Below, one piece after another: positions 1 to 9,084 of a stretch of 64,000 nt of DNA. The stretch is from NCBI GenBank assembly GCA_002428985.1, contig DIYL01000059.1, forward strand, positions 271,195 to 335,194, given 5' to 3'. Made by a program: the position numbers and the translations under genes. The notes beneath the pieces are model-generated. The model did no database searches. It was not told the origin of the DNA and was given only the letters and a program-made list of their open reading frames with translations. This DNA is from Anaerolineales bacterium UBA6055. Its GTDB lineage: Bacteria > Chloroflexota > Anaerolineae > Aggregatilineales > Phototrophicaceae. How positions within the stretch are numbered: position 1 is the first letter of the stretch; each line of letters starts with the position of its first letter.

Positions 1-1
1 G

Positions 2-442
2 GATGCTGTTTCTGCGGGTGACCTCGAATTATTGCGAGGGCAAATTTTAGTGAATACTGCCGAAAGCACCGCCGATTATGAAGAAGCACTATCGGCACTG
101 AGCAATGCAATTTTGACATTAGGTGTATCCGATGACAGCCGTGGAAACGCCGATGAATATCTTGCTCGCGCCAATTTTGCGGTCGGCAACTTCACCCAAG
201 CCTTAAACGATATCAATCGTTCCCTAACCCCACCATTCGGTGGCGAAACCGGATCACGTCGCTTCATTAAAGGACAAATTATGCAAGCACTTGAAGATTA
301 TGAAGGGGCTCGTGACGAATATGAATTTGTCATCGCATGGGCACAAATCTTCCCGTATCCGTTCATAGATGAAGCCCGCGAAAATTACGAAGAGGTACTC
401 GACTTGATAGCCAACCCACCCGAAGAAGAGGATGATGCCTAA
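2..442 (+). CDS. TPR-like protein, C-terminal part (5' end outside window)
   Basis: The reading frame is open from the first bases of the window and stops with TAA at 440-442, so this is the C-terminal part of a longer protein. The visible 146 or so residues form helical pairs of TPR type: one segment carries Y-L-A-R-A-N-F-A-V-G-N-F followed by A-L-N-D, the next carries G-Q-I-M-Q-A-L-E-D-Y-E-G-A. The tail is acidic (E-E-E-D-D-A). TPR proteins act as protein-protein scaffolds; no catalytic motif is visible. It converges on recO with a single base between the two stop codons, so the 3' ends must overlap in transcription. The start lies upstream of the window; the internal TTG at 32 is not a credible start. 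Confidence 0.7.
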   Translation, partial: DAVSAGDLELLRGQILVNTAESTADYEEALSALSNAILTLGVSDDSRGNADEYLARANFAVGNFTQALNDINRSLTPPFGGETGSRRFIKGQIMQALEDYEGARDEYEFVIAWAQIFPYPFIDEARENYEEVLDLIANPPEEEDDA

Positions 443-443
443 C

Positions 444-1232
444 CTACATATCCGGCAAAAATTGACGCAACCGCCGGATAAAATCAATACTCTGGAGTTG
501 GCTTTCTAGCAGATAGGCAATATAGCTAATCATAATCCGTTCAGCATGCGCATGCTGTTCCGGCGAGACCTTGAGGCTTTTGACACGCTCATACTTTTTA
601 AAGTTGCGTTGCATATGCCGCAATAATTTGAGGGTATTAAAATCAATCGACACCATACTAGTCGCGACCTGTGGTGCCGCATGTTGACTCACAACACCAC
701 CCTCATCGTTACTGAAAAAGTGCGCCTGTGGCAATAGCGGTTCACGGTCAATCACACATTCCATCAACTCAGGGCGAAAACCAACCAACTCCAACAACAG
801 CAATTCATAAAACCGCGTCGCTAAGCGAGGGTCATCATCTTTATCAGCGAGGCGTTGCAATGTCTGATGCAATAACACAAACAAATCCGTCTGGCTCACA
901 TCTTCATCCGCCGTGAAGCGATCCAACAATTCAGCGATATAATTAGCATATGCACCACGCACCAAATCCTCACGCAACAGCAGATACGGGTCAATCAATT
1001 CAGCTTGCACCAAGATATCAAGGTTGCGCCCCTTATGGATCATCACATCGACCCGCGCGAACAATTCCACATGCCCACTGACTTTCGACTGCGGTTTGCG
1101 CGCCCCTTTGGCTATTGCGCTGATTTTGCCATAATCTGGTGTAAACAACCTTAATAAACGGTCGGATTCACCGAAGTCACGCCGACTCAGGACAATCGCT
1201 TGGGTACGAAATTGACGCACATTATTAGACAT
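444..1232 (-). CDS. recO: DNA repair protein RecO
   Basis: RecO helps load RecA onto SSB-covered single-stranded DNA with RecR (RecFOR pathway). The 262-residue length is normal. The N-terminal OB fold is recognisable (R-T-Q-A-I-V-L-S-R-R-D-F-G-E-S-D-R at about 9-25, then K-G-A-R-K at 42-46), followed by the all-helical C-terminal domain with an L-x-x-F-E/Y-L-x-L-L-x-x-x-G block around 138-151. In many RecO proteins a four-cysteine zinc finger follows; here only C159 remains, with D162, S182 and H184/A185 in the other expected places, so zinc binding is probably lost, as in E. coli RecO. Convergent with the TPR gene. The ATG is preceded by a weak purine-rich site (AGAGCGA). Confidence 0.92.
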   Translation of the reverse strand: MSNNVRQFRTQAIVLSRRDFGESDRLLRLFTPDYGKISAIAKGARKPQSKVSGHVELFARVDVMIHKGRNLDILVQAELIDPYLLLREDLVRGAYANYIAELLDRFTADEDVSQTDLFVLLHQTLQRLADKDDDPRLATRFYELLLLELVGFRPELMECVIDREPLLPQAHFFSNDEGGVVSQHAAPQVATSMVSIDFNTLKLLRHMQRNFKKYERVKSLKVSPEQHAHAERIMISYIAYLLESQLQSIDFIRRLRQFLPDM

Positions 1233-1261
1233 ACTATCGCTCTGGATTCAAATTATTGAGA

Positions 1262-3049
1262 TTATTCTATTATACCCCAGAATCTAGCAGTTCCATCCTG
1301 ACCATAAGATACAATCATACTGTCGTCATCGGCAAATCGTATTGTCTGTACAGGTGAGGTATGTCCATTTAATATCTTAATTTGTTGTTTCGATTGCCAG
1401 TCCCATATACCAATTCTTATTTTATTTTGAAGATACCCTCCATAGCTGGCTGCAATTAGCGTGCTATCACTTGAAAATGCTAAACTATTTACACCATAGG
1501 GAATAACATGTGATAATGCGTGTGTTTCCACATTCAGAATATGTACACCGCGCCATGCACTTATAGCAACATATCGTTCATCGGGGCTTATAACAACCTC
1601 ATTGACCAAACCAGAGTCATTAGATAAACGAAAAGCCATGAGTTGATGTCCTTTATCATCACACAGACGAACCGCAGGCGGTGGGAATGGGAACACATCA
1701 TGAGGGTTGGATACCACGATCGCCAGTTGGTGTCGATTAAAACGTGTCGCCATTGGAACGCCATTCGGTCCGTAGATATTGGTAGCGTGTGTCGGTTGGC
1801 TTATCTGATCAGCTATAGCTAACTGCGATGTTCCATAATAATCCGGCAATTCCAAAAGCTCACGACCATTTTCTACATCCCATATCAGAATCGGCTCGTC
1901 AGATATTCTTTGAAGATAATCAATAAAGATATATACACCATGAAGGGGAATCGCAGGTAAACCAGCTAAAAGAGTACCTGTATGATTAAAATGACCACGC
2001 AGAATATGCGTATTTTTAGGACTTCCACTCAAGTCTGCTTGCCATAATTGATACCCATATAATAAATGTTGACCATCAGAACTAAATGTAGCACGGAAAT
2101 GTTTTGAAGGTTCTCCTGTCGCATGTGTAGCCATGCTAATCCGCCCATGGCTTATTTCTTGTGATGATTGAATATCCCATAAACGAACATATTGCGGTGT
2201 ATAAGCATCGGCTGTAGCAATAATCGTACCATCATGATTGAAAGCAATATGGTCACCATTACTGTCCTGAGTATCAATATTTGATATTTTCTCTCCTGTA
2301 GCAAGTTCCCAAATATCCACAGTCGTATACACAACTTTTTTGCGCTCTAGATCATGTCCCGTCCCACCAACAGCAAGGCGTGTATCATCTGGGCTAAAAG
2401 CCACATCATTAGTCAACATAAAGTCATTATCAAATGTATGCAGTAACTCACCTGTGGCTATATCCCACACTTGCGCCTTGTCTGTAAGAGCTGCAGCAAT
2501 TTGGGTATTATCAGAATTGATAGCGACATTTTTTAGCGTTGTACTATCGTAAGCAAGTGTTTGCAACACATCACCAGATTGCGCATCTAATATCGGTATT
2601 TCCCCATTACCTCGCAAAATAACAATAAGCGATCTATCAGGACTGATAGCAAACTGATCAACATATTGATTGAACATCCATAATAATTCAGGTTCAGCGA
2701 CAAGGTCATCATGATTGTGTTGCCACAGCCCAACTGTAGTCAGCACCATTAGATCATCTTGTGGCGACCAAAACACTTCGCGCACATATCCCCGTCCAAC
2801 TCGCTCTAATTCTATGATTTGATCTACATTTTGTTTTGTAATGGTTCGCGTTTGTATATCGGGTAAATCAAGGGGTTGAGTTTCTATGGGATCAGCACTG
2901 ACCTCAGCAAGAGCCTTTAAACACGTGCCATCATCACCCGGATTGTGATAACGATAATAAAGCATTCCAAAGCCAGCCAACACCAAAACACCTATGAGTA
3001 ACAAAATTGTGCTGATCAACCGGAGTATTCCTCTCAGAACTTTCTTCAT
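1262..3049 (-). CDS. Membrane-anchored WD40-repeat protein
   Basis: This 595-residue protein has one N-terminal membrane segment (about residues 8-30, Leu/Ile/Val rich) and a long domain with repeated WD40-type blades. Blade signatures include F-S-P-D-D-T-R-L-A, V-W-D-I-A-T-G-E, I-W-E-L-A-T-G-E, L-W-D-I-Q-S and F-S-S-D-S-T-L-I-A-A-S-Y, ending with the classic S-Y-G-Q-D-G-T-A-R-F-W. It is therefore a beta-propeller displayed outside the cytoplasmic membrane. Such proteins usually scaffold other proteins; no enzyme motif is seen and the partner is unknown. It lies 29 bp upstream of recO on the same strand and may be co-transcribed with it. The start has a poor ribosome site, so expression may be low. 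Confidence 0.8.
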   Translation of the reverse strand: MKKVLRGILRLISTILLLIGVLVLAGFGMLYYRYHNPGDDGTCLKALAEVSADPIETQPLDLPDIQTRTITKQNVDQIIELERVGRGYVREVFWSPQDDLMVLTTVGLWQHNHDDLVAEPELLWMFNQYVDQFAISPDRSLIVILRGNGEIPILDAQSGDVLQTLAYDSTTLKNVAINSDNTQIAAALTDKAQVWDIATGELLHTFDNDFMLTNDVAFSPDDTRLAVGGTGHDLERKKVVYTTVDIWELATGEKISNIDTQDSNGDHIAFNHDGTIIATADAYTPQYVRLWDIQSSQEISHGRISMATHATGEPSKHFRATFSSDGQHLLYGYQLWQADLSGSPKNTHILRGHFNHTGTLLAGLPAIPLHGVYIFIDYLQRISDEPILIWDVENGRELLELPDYYGTSQLAIADQISQPTHATNIYGPNGVPMATRFNRHQLAIVVSNPHDVFPFPPPAVRLCDDKGHQLMAFRLSNDSGLVNEVVISPDERYVAISAWRGVHILNVETHALSHVIPYGVNSLAFSSDSTLIAASYGGYLQNKIRIGIWDWQSKQQIKILNGHTSPVQTIRFADDDSMIVSYGQDGTARFWGIIE

Positions 3050-3120
3050 AGAAGTGATTTTCTCGCACTGCTTTCAATAACTATTGTGGCACTAAGAATT
3101 TTCTCTTGATTCATTTCTAT

Positions 3121-3150
3121 TCTCTGTGATCTCTGTGTCTCTGTGGTGAA
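3121..3150 (+). repeat. Short intergenic CTCTGTG-type repeat
   Basis: Between the WD40 gene and the HIT gene is a simple tract made of variants of T-C-T-C-T-G-T-G (CTCTGTGAT, CTCTGTGT, CTCTGTGG) ending GGTGAAA. A related fragment (TCTTCGTGGTTA) occurs near 3764-3775. Similar wording is seen between genes in several environmental phyla, which suggests a mobile or amplified intergenic element; that comparison is from general memory. It is non-coding here. Confidence 0.4.
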
Positions 3151-3189
3151 ATATATTTTAAGACATCACTGACATCTACAATCAGGAAA

Positions 3190-3663
3190 TTACTTTATAG
3201 ACAAATTTTGAAAATAAGCACGTAATTTCTGAGCATACGGCAGACGTTCCGCTGGATCACTTTGTTGGCGCTGGAATGTCAAGTCATACAGATAATCATT
3301 GTGATACCGTGGAAACACATGCAGATGATAGTGGAATATTTCCTGATAACCCGCAGGCTCGTTATGCTGGCGTATCGATGTACCATCACATTGATACACA
3401 TGCTTGAACGCAATCGCGACCTGTTTGGACGCTTCAAAAATTGCAGCACCTACATCATATGGTATGTCGTACAGTGCTTCATAGTGCACATTCGGTAGAA
3501 TAATCACATGCCCTTTATTATTCGGCCACCAATGCGACCCGACAAAAGCCGTGATATGCTCGGTTTTTAAGACAACATCTTCGGGTTGTGTAATCGGTGC
3601 GCGACTGCCTTGTACAATCCCACAAAATAAACAGTCGTAGTCTTCTGGGGCATGGCTAAACAT
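3190..3663 (-). CDS. HIT-family nucleotide hydrolase or transferase
   Basis: The 157-residue protein has the histidine triad H111-Y-H113-L-H115-V-F, whose middle histidine is the nucleophile in this superfamily. An N-terminal C11-x-x-C14 pair, with H44 and H100 as possible partners, fits the zinc site of HINT/Fhit-like members. The G-H-V-I-I-L-P-N block (51-58) is the conserved strand before the active site. HIT proteins hydrolyse nucleoside phosphoramidates or dinucleoside polyphosphates; the exact substrate cannot be told from sequence. A good ribosome site (GGGAGG) lies before the ATG. A terminator for the upstream Gfo/Idh gene stands just before the gene, so it is probably transcribed separately. 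Confidence 0.88.
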   Translation of the reverse strand: MFSHAPEDYDCLFCGIVQGSRAPITQPEDVVLKTEHITAFVGSHWWPNNKGHVIILPNVHYEALYDIPYDVGAAIFEASKQVAIAFKHVYQCDGTSIRQHNEPAGYQEIFHYHLHVFPRYHNDYLYDLTFQRQQSDPAERLPYAQKLRAYFQNLSIK

Positions 3664-3685
3664 CTATCAACTCGCCTCCCAACAA

Positions 3686-3727
3686 AATTAAAAAGCTGTG
3701 TATCGCTCCTTAGAACATATACACAGC
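3686..3727 (-). terminator. Intrinsic terminator after the Gfo/Idh gene
   Basis: On the minus strand the arms GCTGTGTAT (3727-3719) and ATACACAGC (3703-3695) pair perfectly over 9 bp around a 15-nt loop and are followed at once by TTTTTAATTTT. This is a classical rho-independent terminator lying 57 bp beyond the stop of the oxidoreductase gene at 3784. Confidence 0.8.
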
Positions 3728-3783
3728 CGTCTAGCCATAGTCTTTATATTTTTTGTGGGTCTGGTCTTCGTGGTTATCTATAC

Positions 3784-4959
3784 CTAATCAATCGCAATCG
3801 ATGTGACATCTTCCCATGTGCCACTATCCCACGAGCGCACCATCGCATCATGCACTTCAGCGACATCCAATACCTCACGGAAACCGGGTTGCGTCTGCTC
3901 ACCTTCAGCGACCGATTTGAGGAAATGATAAGCTTCAATCACTTTCATATCTTCATAACCAAGCCCACTACCTTCACCCGGATTGAAGTTACCATGATAA
4001 GGATATTGATCACCACTCACCAAACGAATGAAACCATCGTGATACCCATCACCAGTCGGCAGATAGAGTTGCAATTCATTCATCCGTTCAAAATCCCAGT
4101 TCATCGCACCTTTTGTGCCGTTGATTTCAAACCCGAATTGATTTTTAGGTCCGAAAATCGTCCGTGACACTTCAACCGACCCGCGCACACCATTCTCAAA
4201 TTCGACCAGCGCACCGACATAATCCTCATTGGTGACAGGTCCTTTGGGGTCATCGGGTTGACCCACAGAATAATGCGTCCCTTTGCCGGGAATTGGCTTG
4301 GGGCGTTCTGGAATAAATGTATGCGAATTACTGACAACCCGTTTAACCGGACCCGTTAGGAACAATGCCATATCCATCACATGCGCCATGATGTCACCTA
4401 GCACACCATAACCGGAGATATTTTTATCGAACCGCCACGACAGCAATCCCATCGGGTCGCTACCATACATACTAAAGAACCGTCCCCGAAATTGTGTCAA
4501 ATCACCGAGTTTGCCCTCAGCGATGAGCTTCTTAGCATGCATCACCATCGGTGACCAGCGGTAATTAAACCCAACGAACGTCAGCACACCCGCCTCACGG
4601 GCAATCGCTTCAATTTGTGATGTTTCTTTGGGGATACGTCCCACCGGCTTTTCACAGAAGATATGTTTACCCGCTTCGGCAGCTGCTTTTACGATTTCGA
4701 CATGCAAGCTATTGGGTGTAGCGATATTCACAATCTGTACATCAGGGTGTTCAATCACATCTTGCCAGCGGGTGGTTGATTGTTCAAAACCGAGCATCTT
4801 TTGGGCTTTTTGTGCGCGTTCTTCGACATTATCGGAGCAAATAACTAGCCGTGCATTGAGGTCACTATCGGGGAAACGTTGTGACACCATGCTATAGGAA
4901 CGGCTGTGTACCTGTCCCATCCAACCCATGCCAATCACACCAATACCAATTGTTGTCAT
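3784..4959 (-). CDS. Gfo/Idh/MocA family NAD(P)-dependent oxidoreductase
   Basis: This 391-residue enzyme has an N-terminal Rossmann fold (G-V-I-G-M-G-W-M-G, residues 6-14), the family signature F-C-E-K-P-V-G, and the C-terminal alpha/beta domain typical of sugar or inositol dehydrogenases. Gfo/Idh/MocA enzymes oxidise or reduce hydroxyl groups of sugars, inositols and related cyclic substrates; which one is not visible. The start at 4959 is chosen because AGGATAGAG precedes that ATG at normal spacing; an in-frame upstream ATG at 5007 would add 16 residues unlike the family start. It stands alone, ended by its own hairpin terminator, with a palindromic repeat just upstream. Confidence 0.9.
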   Translation of the reverse strand: MTTIGIGVIGMGWMGQVHSRSYSMVSQRFPDSDLNARLVICSDNVEERAQKAQKMLGFEQSTTRWQDVIEHPDVQIVNIATPNSLHVEIVKAAAEAGKHIFCEKPVGRIPKETSQIEAIAREAGVLTFVGFNYRWSPMVMHAKKLIAEGKLGDLTQFRGRFFSMYGSDPMGLLSWRFDKNISGYGVLGDIMAHVMDMALFLTGPVKRVVSNSHTFIPERPKPIPGKGTHYSVGQPDDPKGPVTNEDYVGALVEFENGVRGSVEVSRTIFGPKNQFGFEINGTKGAMNWDFERMNELQLYLPTGDGYHDGFIRLVSGDQYPYHGNFNPGEGSGLGYEDMKVIEAYHFLKSVAEGEQTQPGFREVLDVAEVHDAMVRSWDSGTWEDVTSIAID

Positions 4960-5010
4960 AATCTCTATCCTGTAAAAATAACTTTTGAATAATGGGTTTA
5001 TAAACATAAT

Positions 5011-5039
5011 GTAGGGGCATGATGCATCATGACCCCTAC
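5011..5039. repeat. Palindromic GTAGGG-type intergenic repeat
   Basis: A near-perfect inverted repeat. The left half GTAGGGGCATGATG matches the reverse complement of the right half CATCATGACCCCTAC except for one missing T. It sits between the FHA and Gfo/Idh genes and belongs to the dispersed family also seen at 22339, 23472, 23535, 34375, 35042 and 50797. Confidence 0.7.
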
Positions 5040-5066
5040 TACGAAAATGTTGTATTTATTTATAGT

Positions 5067-5909
5067 CTATCCACCGACGGTACAATAACCCAACGCACTC
5101 ACAATCTGTGTGATACCAGGGGCTTCACACCAGAGGTTGAGTGTATCAACCAGTACCAGACCGATGATGCTAAAACAAGCACACGCCAACAAGAAGAACA
5201 CAAGACAGCCTAAAATCAACCAACGTCCTGATCCACCGCCATCTTCTTCACGCATGGCATACGGATCATAATCATATCCAGGATATTGTTGCGGAGGCGC
5301 TGGTGTCCCATAACTCGCTTGCTCTTGACCATAGTAGGCTTGACCTTGCTGTTGTTGGGGCTGCTGATACCCTTGATAATTTTGATCGGGTTGCTGTTGA
5401 TAGGGATCAGATGATGGTGGCGCATATGGATCAGCAGGTTGTTGCGGTTGTTGCTGATAACCATAATCTTGTTGCGGTTGTTGGGGCGCAGGAGGCGCAT
5501 ACGATTGATCGCTCTCAGGGATTTCAGGTTGCGGTGGTGGCGTTGACGTAACAGGTTGTTGTGGTGGTGGCGACGCTTGTTGTTGCGCTTGTTGCGCACG
5601 CTGAATCTCAAAACCAAGGGTTACAGTCTCACCCAATCCAACCATATCGCCATTCTGTAAGGGTGTAACACCCGAAACACGTTTGCCATTTACGAACGTG
5701 CCGTTTGTTGACCCCAAATCTTCCACTGTAATGCTATCACCAGATCGCACCAATCGCAGGTGATGACGGCTGGCTTCGCGGTCATTAATCACAATATCAT
5801 TCGTGATGTCGCGTCCAAGCGTTGTGACATCTTTTGTGATTTCATAAATCTGGTTTGGTTGTGGACCGCGTCGTACAACTAAACGGAAGCTATCTCTCTC
5901 CTGCATCAT
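5067..5909 (-). CDS. FHA-domain protein with Gln/Pro-rich linker and C-terminal membrane anchor
   Basis: Residues about 12-100 form a forkhead-associated domain with all hallmark blocks: L-G-R-D at the first strand, S-R-H-H in the phosphothreonine loop, and D-L-G-S-T-N-G-T-F-V-N-G. FHA domains bind phosphothreonine peptides, pointing to Ser/Thr kinase signalling. A linker of about 120 residues made mostly of Gln, Pro and Tyr follows, then a Cys-rich membrane helix (about 230-256) and a short tail. The predicted form is a tail-anchored adaptor with FHA in the cytoplasm. AGGAGG stands only 1 base from the first ATG (5909) and 4 bases from the second (5906), so 5906 may be the real start. No kinase gene is adjacent. 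Confidence 0.88.
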   Translation of the reverse strand: MMQERDSFRLVVRRGPQPNQIYEITKDVTTLGRDITNDIVINDREASRHHLRLVRSGDSITVEDLGSTNGTFVNGKRVSGVTPLQNGDMVGLGETVTLGFEIQRAQQAQQQASPPPQQPVTSTPPPQPEIPESDQSYAPPAPQQPQQDYGYQQQPQQPADPYAPPSSDPYQQQPDQNYQGYQQPQQQQGQAYYGQEQASYGTPAPPQQYPGYDYDPYAMREEDGGGSGRWLILGCLVFFLLACACFSIIGLVLVDTLNLWCEAPGITQIVSALGYCTVGG

Positions 5910-6136
5910 ATCCTCCTGGGTGCGCGTCAGTGCAACATAAGGGCATGTTTAACTCTATCATGACAATAATTAATTCATTATAACAAGCTACATTCATCAT
6001 CCCAAATAAATTATAGGGATGCGCAGATAGCTTTAAGCATTATACCGTGTTTTACCAATTTGTGAGCCTCAATAATACCGTCTTTTATACTTTTGTAGAA
6101 CTGCTAACATTTGCTAGACAATTGATATCAGTCATC

Positions 6137-6772
6137 TTAGACGCCCCCCAAAGCAGATAAAATCAACACAGTCCCAAACCACAACAGCAATGCAATAGTC
6201 AGTAAAATAATTCCTTTTAGATAGTGATCATTAACCTTGCGCAGATGATGAAACAAAAATATCCACCCCGACAACCCCAGCATAAATGTGCCATAAAACG
6301 CGACCAAAAATGCAAGCGCATGCCCAATAGACAAAGCCAATGCAGAGACCAATAGTGGACCATTCACCGTTGCCCAAAACAAATACGGGCCAGGACTGAG
6401 GAAATTCATCATCATACCGGTCGCGAGTACACGTCGCCAACTCTGGACAGCCTGCGCATCGTCATCATCCGCAGATACATCAATCGTCACTCCCGAGCGG
6501 TATTGTTGCCATGCCCCCCACGCAATGTAATAGAGTAATAATCCCCCACCCAATTGAATGAGTTTTAGGGCACTATCTGGCATCTGCCCAAGAATAAATA
6601 CCATCAAAATAATAATCGGTGCATCCGTAATCAACGGCGAAAAAACAATAAGTAACGCCTTACGCCAGCCCTGTGTCAGCGTTGTATTGATGAGATAAGC
6701 AATCAATGGACCGGGGACGGTTGTCGCACTAATCCCAAAGCTAATCGCAGGCAAAATAAATTGTTGCAACAT
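6137..6772 (-). CDS. LysE/RhtB-type membrane exporter
   Basis: A protein of about 211 residues with roughly six hydrophobic helices. The N-terminal block with T-V-P-G-P and the later F-L-S-P-G-P-Y-L-F-W are typical of LysE/RhtB amino-acid exporters, where paired G-P motifs mark the two halves. Substrate is unknown. The start at 6772 is preferred because GGAAG lies 5 bases before it; the longer option from 6790 lacks a ribosome site. A short hydrophilic loop (S-A-D-D-D-D-A) faces one side. Monocistronic, with a 227-bp gap to the FHA gene. Confidence 0.82.
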   Translation of the reverse strand: MLQQFILPAISFGISATTVPGPLIAYLINTTLTQGWRKALLIVFSPLITDAPIIILMVFILGQMPDSALKLIQLGGGLLLYYIAWGAWQQYRSGVTIDVSADDDDAQAVQSWRRVLATGMMMNFLSPGPYLFWATVNGPLLVSALALSIGHALAFLVAFYGTFMLGLSGWIFLFHHLRKVNDHYLKGIILLTIALLLWFGTVLILSALGGV

Positions 6773-6902
6773 ATGGTCTTCCAGTAGCATTTTCGTAAAA
6801 ATAAGGAAGGTTGTATCATGTAATACAAGGGCTGTATAGCTGTTTTATCCATACAAGCGTCTCCCAAATAACATCAAACAAACCGACAATGAGGTAAAAA
6901 TT

Positions 6903-7706
6903 ATGAGTTGGGAAGAACTGCAACGCATTAACAAAGCAATCAAAAATGCTCGCTCGGGGCTGAACAAATTTGGATCAGATAATACATTCTTCAATGCTGA
7001 GCTTATGCGTCTGCGAAACGAGAAAGCCAATCTACCACCTGAGGTATTACGACGAGAACAAATCGAAATCAACACAGCCCATCTTCAAGGTGTTGTTAAA
7101 CAAGAGATGGTTGGATCACTTAAAGCGCAAGACATAAAAATTTATCGTGAATCATTGCAACAACTTCATGTCCCCGATGACGATATTCAGCAAATTATTG
7201 ATTCAACTCGTACAGCATATCGAGAGACAGCCCAATCTAAAGTTATTAATAACCTCGTGCGTAAATTACAAGAATCGCTCAGAGATCATTACGACACAAC
7301 AGGTCAGGCGTTACGTGTTGATGTTAATGCGGTAATGAGCGGAGATACAACAAGTGAGGAACAGATACAAGATAATGTTCGCCGTGCAGTTAATCTAGGA
7401 GTAGCTCCCGAAGCATTACAAGCCAAAATCAATGAGACACTCTTATTTTCTGATACAGAAAAACAATCCAAGCTCAATTCGCTAACCAAGAAAGTTAAAG
7501 AATACCTGACAAATATTGAATTCAAAGCTGAACTTGACCCATCATATACTGTTCCAGACGATATGGTACAAGAAATTCAATTATGGGAAGATAGTGAAGA
7601 CACCGAATTAACTAAATCACAGACGGATGTCCTACGCGCAAAACGTGAGCTAGAAATCTGTGGTGTAGCCGATGACGAAATTACATCAGCAATTCGCACC
7701 ACATAG
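6903..7706 (+). CDS. Unknown helical protein
   Basis: I do not recognise this 267-residue protein. It has no signal peptide or membrane segment, is rich in Lys, Glu, Gln and Leu, and most of it should be alpha-helical with charged heptad-like stretches (residues about 45-75, 110-135 and 180-205). Two similar phrases, V-P-D-D-D-I-Q-Q-I-I and V-A-D-D-E-I-T-S-A-I, lie around residues 92-101 and near the C-terminus, suggesting a repeated helical element. A clear ribosome site (GAGGTAAAAATT) precedes the ATG, and the frame is intact. Function is unknown. Confidence 0.6.
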   Translation: MSWEELQRINKAIKNARSGLNKFGSDNTFFNAELMRLRNEKANLPPEVLRREQIEINTAHLQGVVKQEMVGSLKAQDIKIYRESLQQLHVPDDDIQQIIDSTRTAYRETAQSKVINNLVRKLQESLRDHYDTTGQALRVDVNAVMSGDTTSEEQIQDNVRRAVNLGVAPEALQAKINETLLFSDTEKQSKLNSLTKKVKEYLTNIEFKAELDPSYTVPDDMVQEIQLWEDSEDTELTKSQTDVLRAKRELEICGVADDEITSAIRTT

Positions 7707-7846
7707 AAATTGTGGATTAATATAAGCACGTATATGTTTGCTGATGAGGCATGACGCTGTAGCTAGCGCTACTGGCAATGTCACACGAGATGTAGTTGAT
7801 AACAGAGCAAATCACAATGTCGGTTTTAGAAAATTAGAGAAGTAAC

Positions 7847-8425
7847 ATGGTACAAAATAAAGCTCTATATTTACCTAAATCGGATTTCATCAGACATCGT
7901 CAATTACTATTGAAATATCAAGATGAAATTTCCCAAAACATTGCAAAACGATTTCAGCAAAGAAAGAGCGATATATTCTTCAAGTTAATTGGCTTATTGT
8001 TCGGTATGGGTCTGATTATAATTGCACCTATAGTTTTTATCATGGGCATTATTTCTTGGTTTAATGCTCTATCTGATGGTTTTGATTTGCTCATTACCTG
8101 TGGAATGGGTATTATGATAATACCTTGTATTTTTGCGATATATAGTGGATTTACATTTATATCTTCGTTTGTCACATTTTATAAATATACATTTATCAAC
8201 AGCCCAGAAGAACTGGTTAGAATTCTGCTGGATAACGGGATTATGACAAACGGACAAGTAATTCAAATCACAAAAAGGGGTAACGTAACAGAAATCAGAT
8301 ACTCATTTGTACGTGAAGATGGGTACCAACATGTAGAAACTTATAAAACCTCAATGGAATTAAAATTAAATGCCGGCGATATTATTAATATTATATACTT
8401 TAAAAATATAAATATAATTGTGTGA
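7847..8425 (+). CDS. Small membrane protein, possibly DUF3592-like
   Basis: A 192-residue protein, rich in Ile and Phe and coded in AT-rich DNA. Two membrane helices lie at about 45-70 and 78-105. The part after them (I-M-T-N-G-Q-V-I-Q-I, then a strand with E-I-R-Y-S-F, and finally G-D-I-I-N-I-I-Y) resembles the beta-rich domain of DUF3592 proteins, where a V/I-x-Y-x-P-like line ends the domain. The match is by pattern only and is uncertain. Ribosome site AGAGAAG. The base composition differs from neighbours and could mean recent acquisition. Confidence 0.55.
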   Translation: MVQNKALYLPKSDFIRHRQLLLKYQDEISQNIAKRFQQRKSDIFFKLIGLLFGMGLIIIAPIVFIMGIISWFNALSDGFDLLITCGMGIMIIPCIFAIYSGFTFISSFVTFYKYTFINSPEELVRILLDNGIMTNGQVIQITKRGNVTEIRYSFVREDGYQHVETYKTSMELKLNAGDIINIIYFKNINIIV

Positions 8426-8601
8426 TCACATGTTCAAAGCTTTAGACCAGTTTGTCTCTTATGTTCTAGAGAGACTGTATTATGTTCTCAGACAAATCTG
8501 TAACGTTTCTTTATGTTGCAAAAGCAAAAATTAGAGTAAGATTAATGAAGCGTTAAATTTTTTTTAAATTATGCTTAGGCTGTTTCTCAGAGGGGGGGAG
8601 C

Positions 8602-8994
8602 ATGACTCATAATATTTTATATATTGAGGATAATCCACTAAATATCACACTAATAGAACGCTTTTTGAAGTCATATGATTGCGTACTGAGTAGCGAATAT
8701 CACGCTACATCCGGTGTCCGTCGGGCTACCATCACTCAACCGGACCTCATCATCGCAGATGTCCATTTGCCAGATGAAAACGGTGTGGCAATGATTCGAA
8801 AACTCAGCAAACAAGAGCAGACCCAGCATATCCCTATTATTGCACTAACCGCTATGGATTCACTAAGTTTAGAAAAACAATGCCTCGATGCTGGTGCCGT
8901 TGAATTTCTCAAAAAACCTATCAATCGAACGGACTTTATTGAGACTGTATCCAACTATATTACCTTAGCAGCAGGTGTAGCCAAAACAGTTTAA
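8602..8994 (+). CDS. Stand-alone receiver-domain response regulator
   Basis: A 130-residue CheY-like protein consisting only of a receiver domain. The acidic pocket (E9, D10), phosphoacceptor D53 in I-A-D-V-H-L-P, switch T83 and conserved K104 in L-K-K-P are all present. It should be phosphorylated by a histidine kinase and act by protein contact, as in DivK/CheY-type regulators; no DNA-binding domain is attached and no kinase gene is near. A very strong ribosome site (AGAGGGGGGAGC) precedes the ATG. Confidence 0.92.
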   Translation: MTHNILYIEDNPLNITLIERFLKSYDCVLSSEYHATSGVRRATITQPDLIIADVHLPDENGVAMIRKLSKQEQTQHIPIIALTAMDSLSLEKQCLDAGAVEFLKKPINRTDFIETVSNYITLAAGVAKTV

Positions 8995-9084
8995 TCTGTA
9001 GCGAGATTCAACTTGGGTAAAAACGAATAAATGATCAATCGAGCCATTCAACTAGCATCGATAGATTTTAAGTTACCTATAAAT

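Noticed and set aside
3652..4167. Plus-strand 171-codon frame over the end of the oxidoreductase gene
   Set aside because: It is antisense to conserved C-terminal residues of the Gfo/Idh protein and to a terminator; composition is not protein-like.
5216..5617. Minus-strand 133-codon basic Asn/Arg/His-rich frame within the FHA gene
   Set aside because: Shadow frame of the CAG/CAA-rich linker of the FHA protein.
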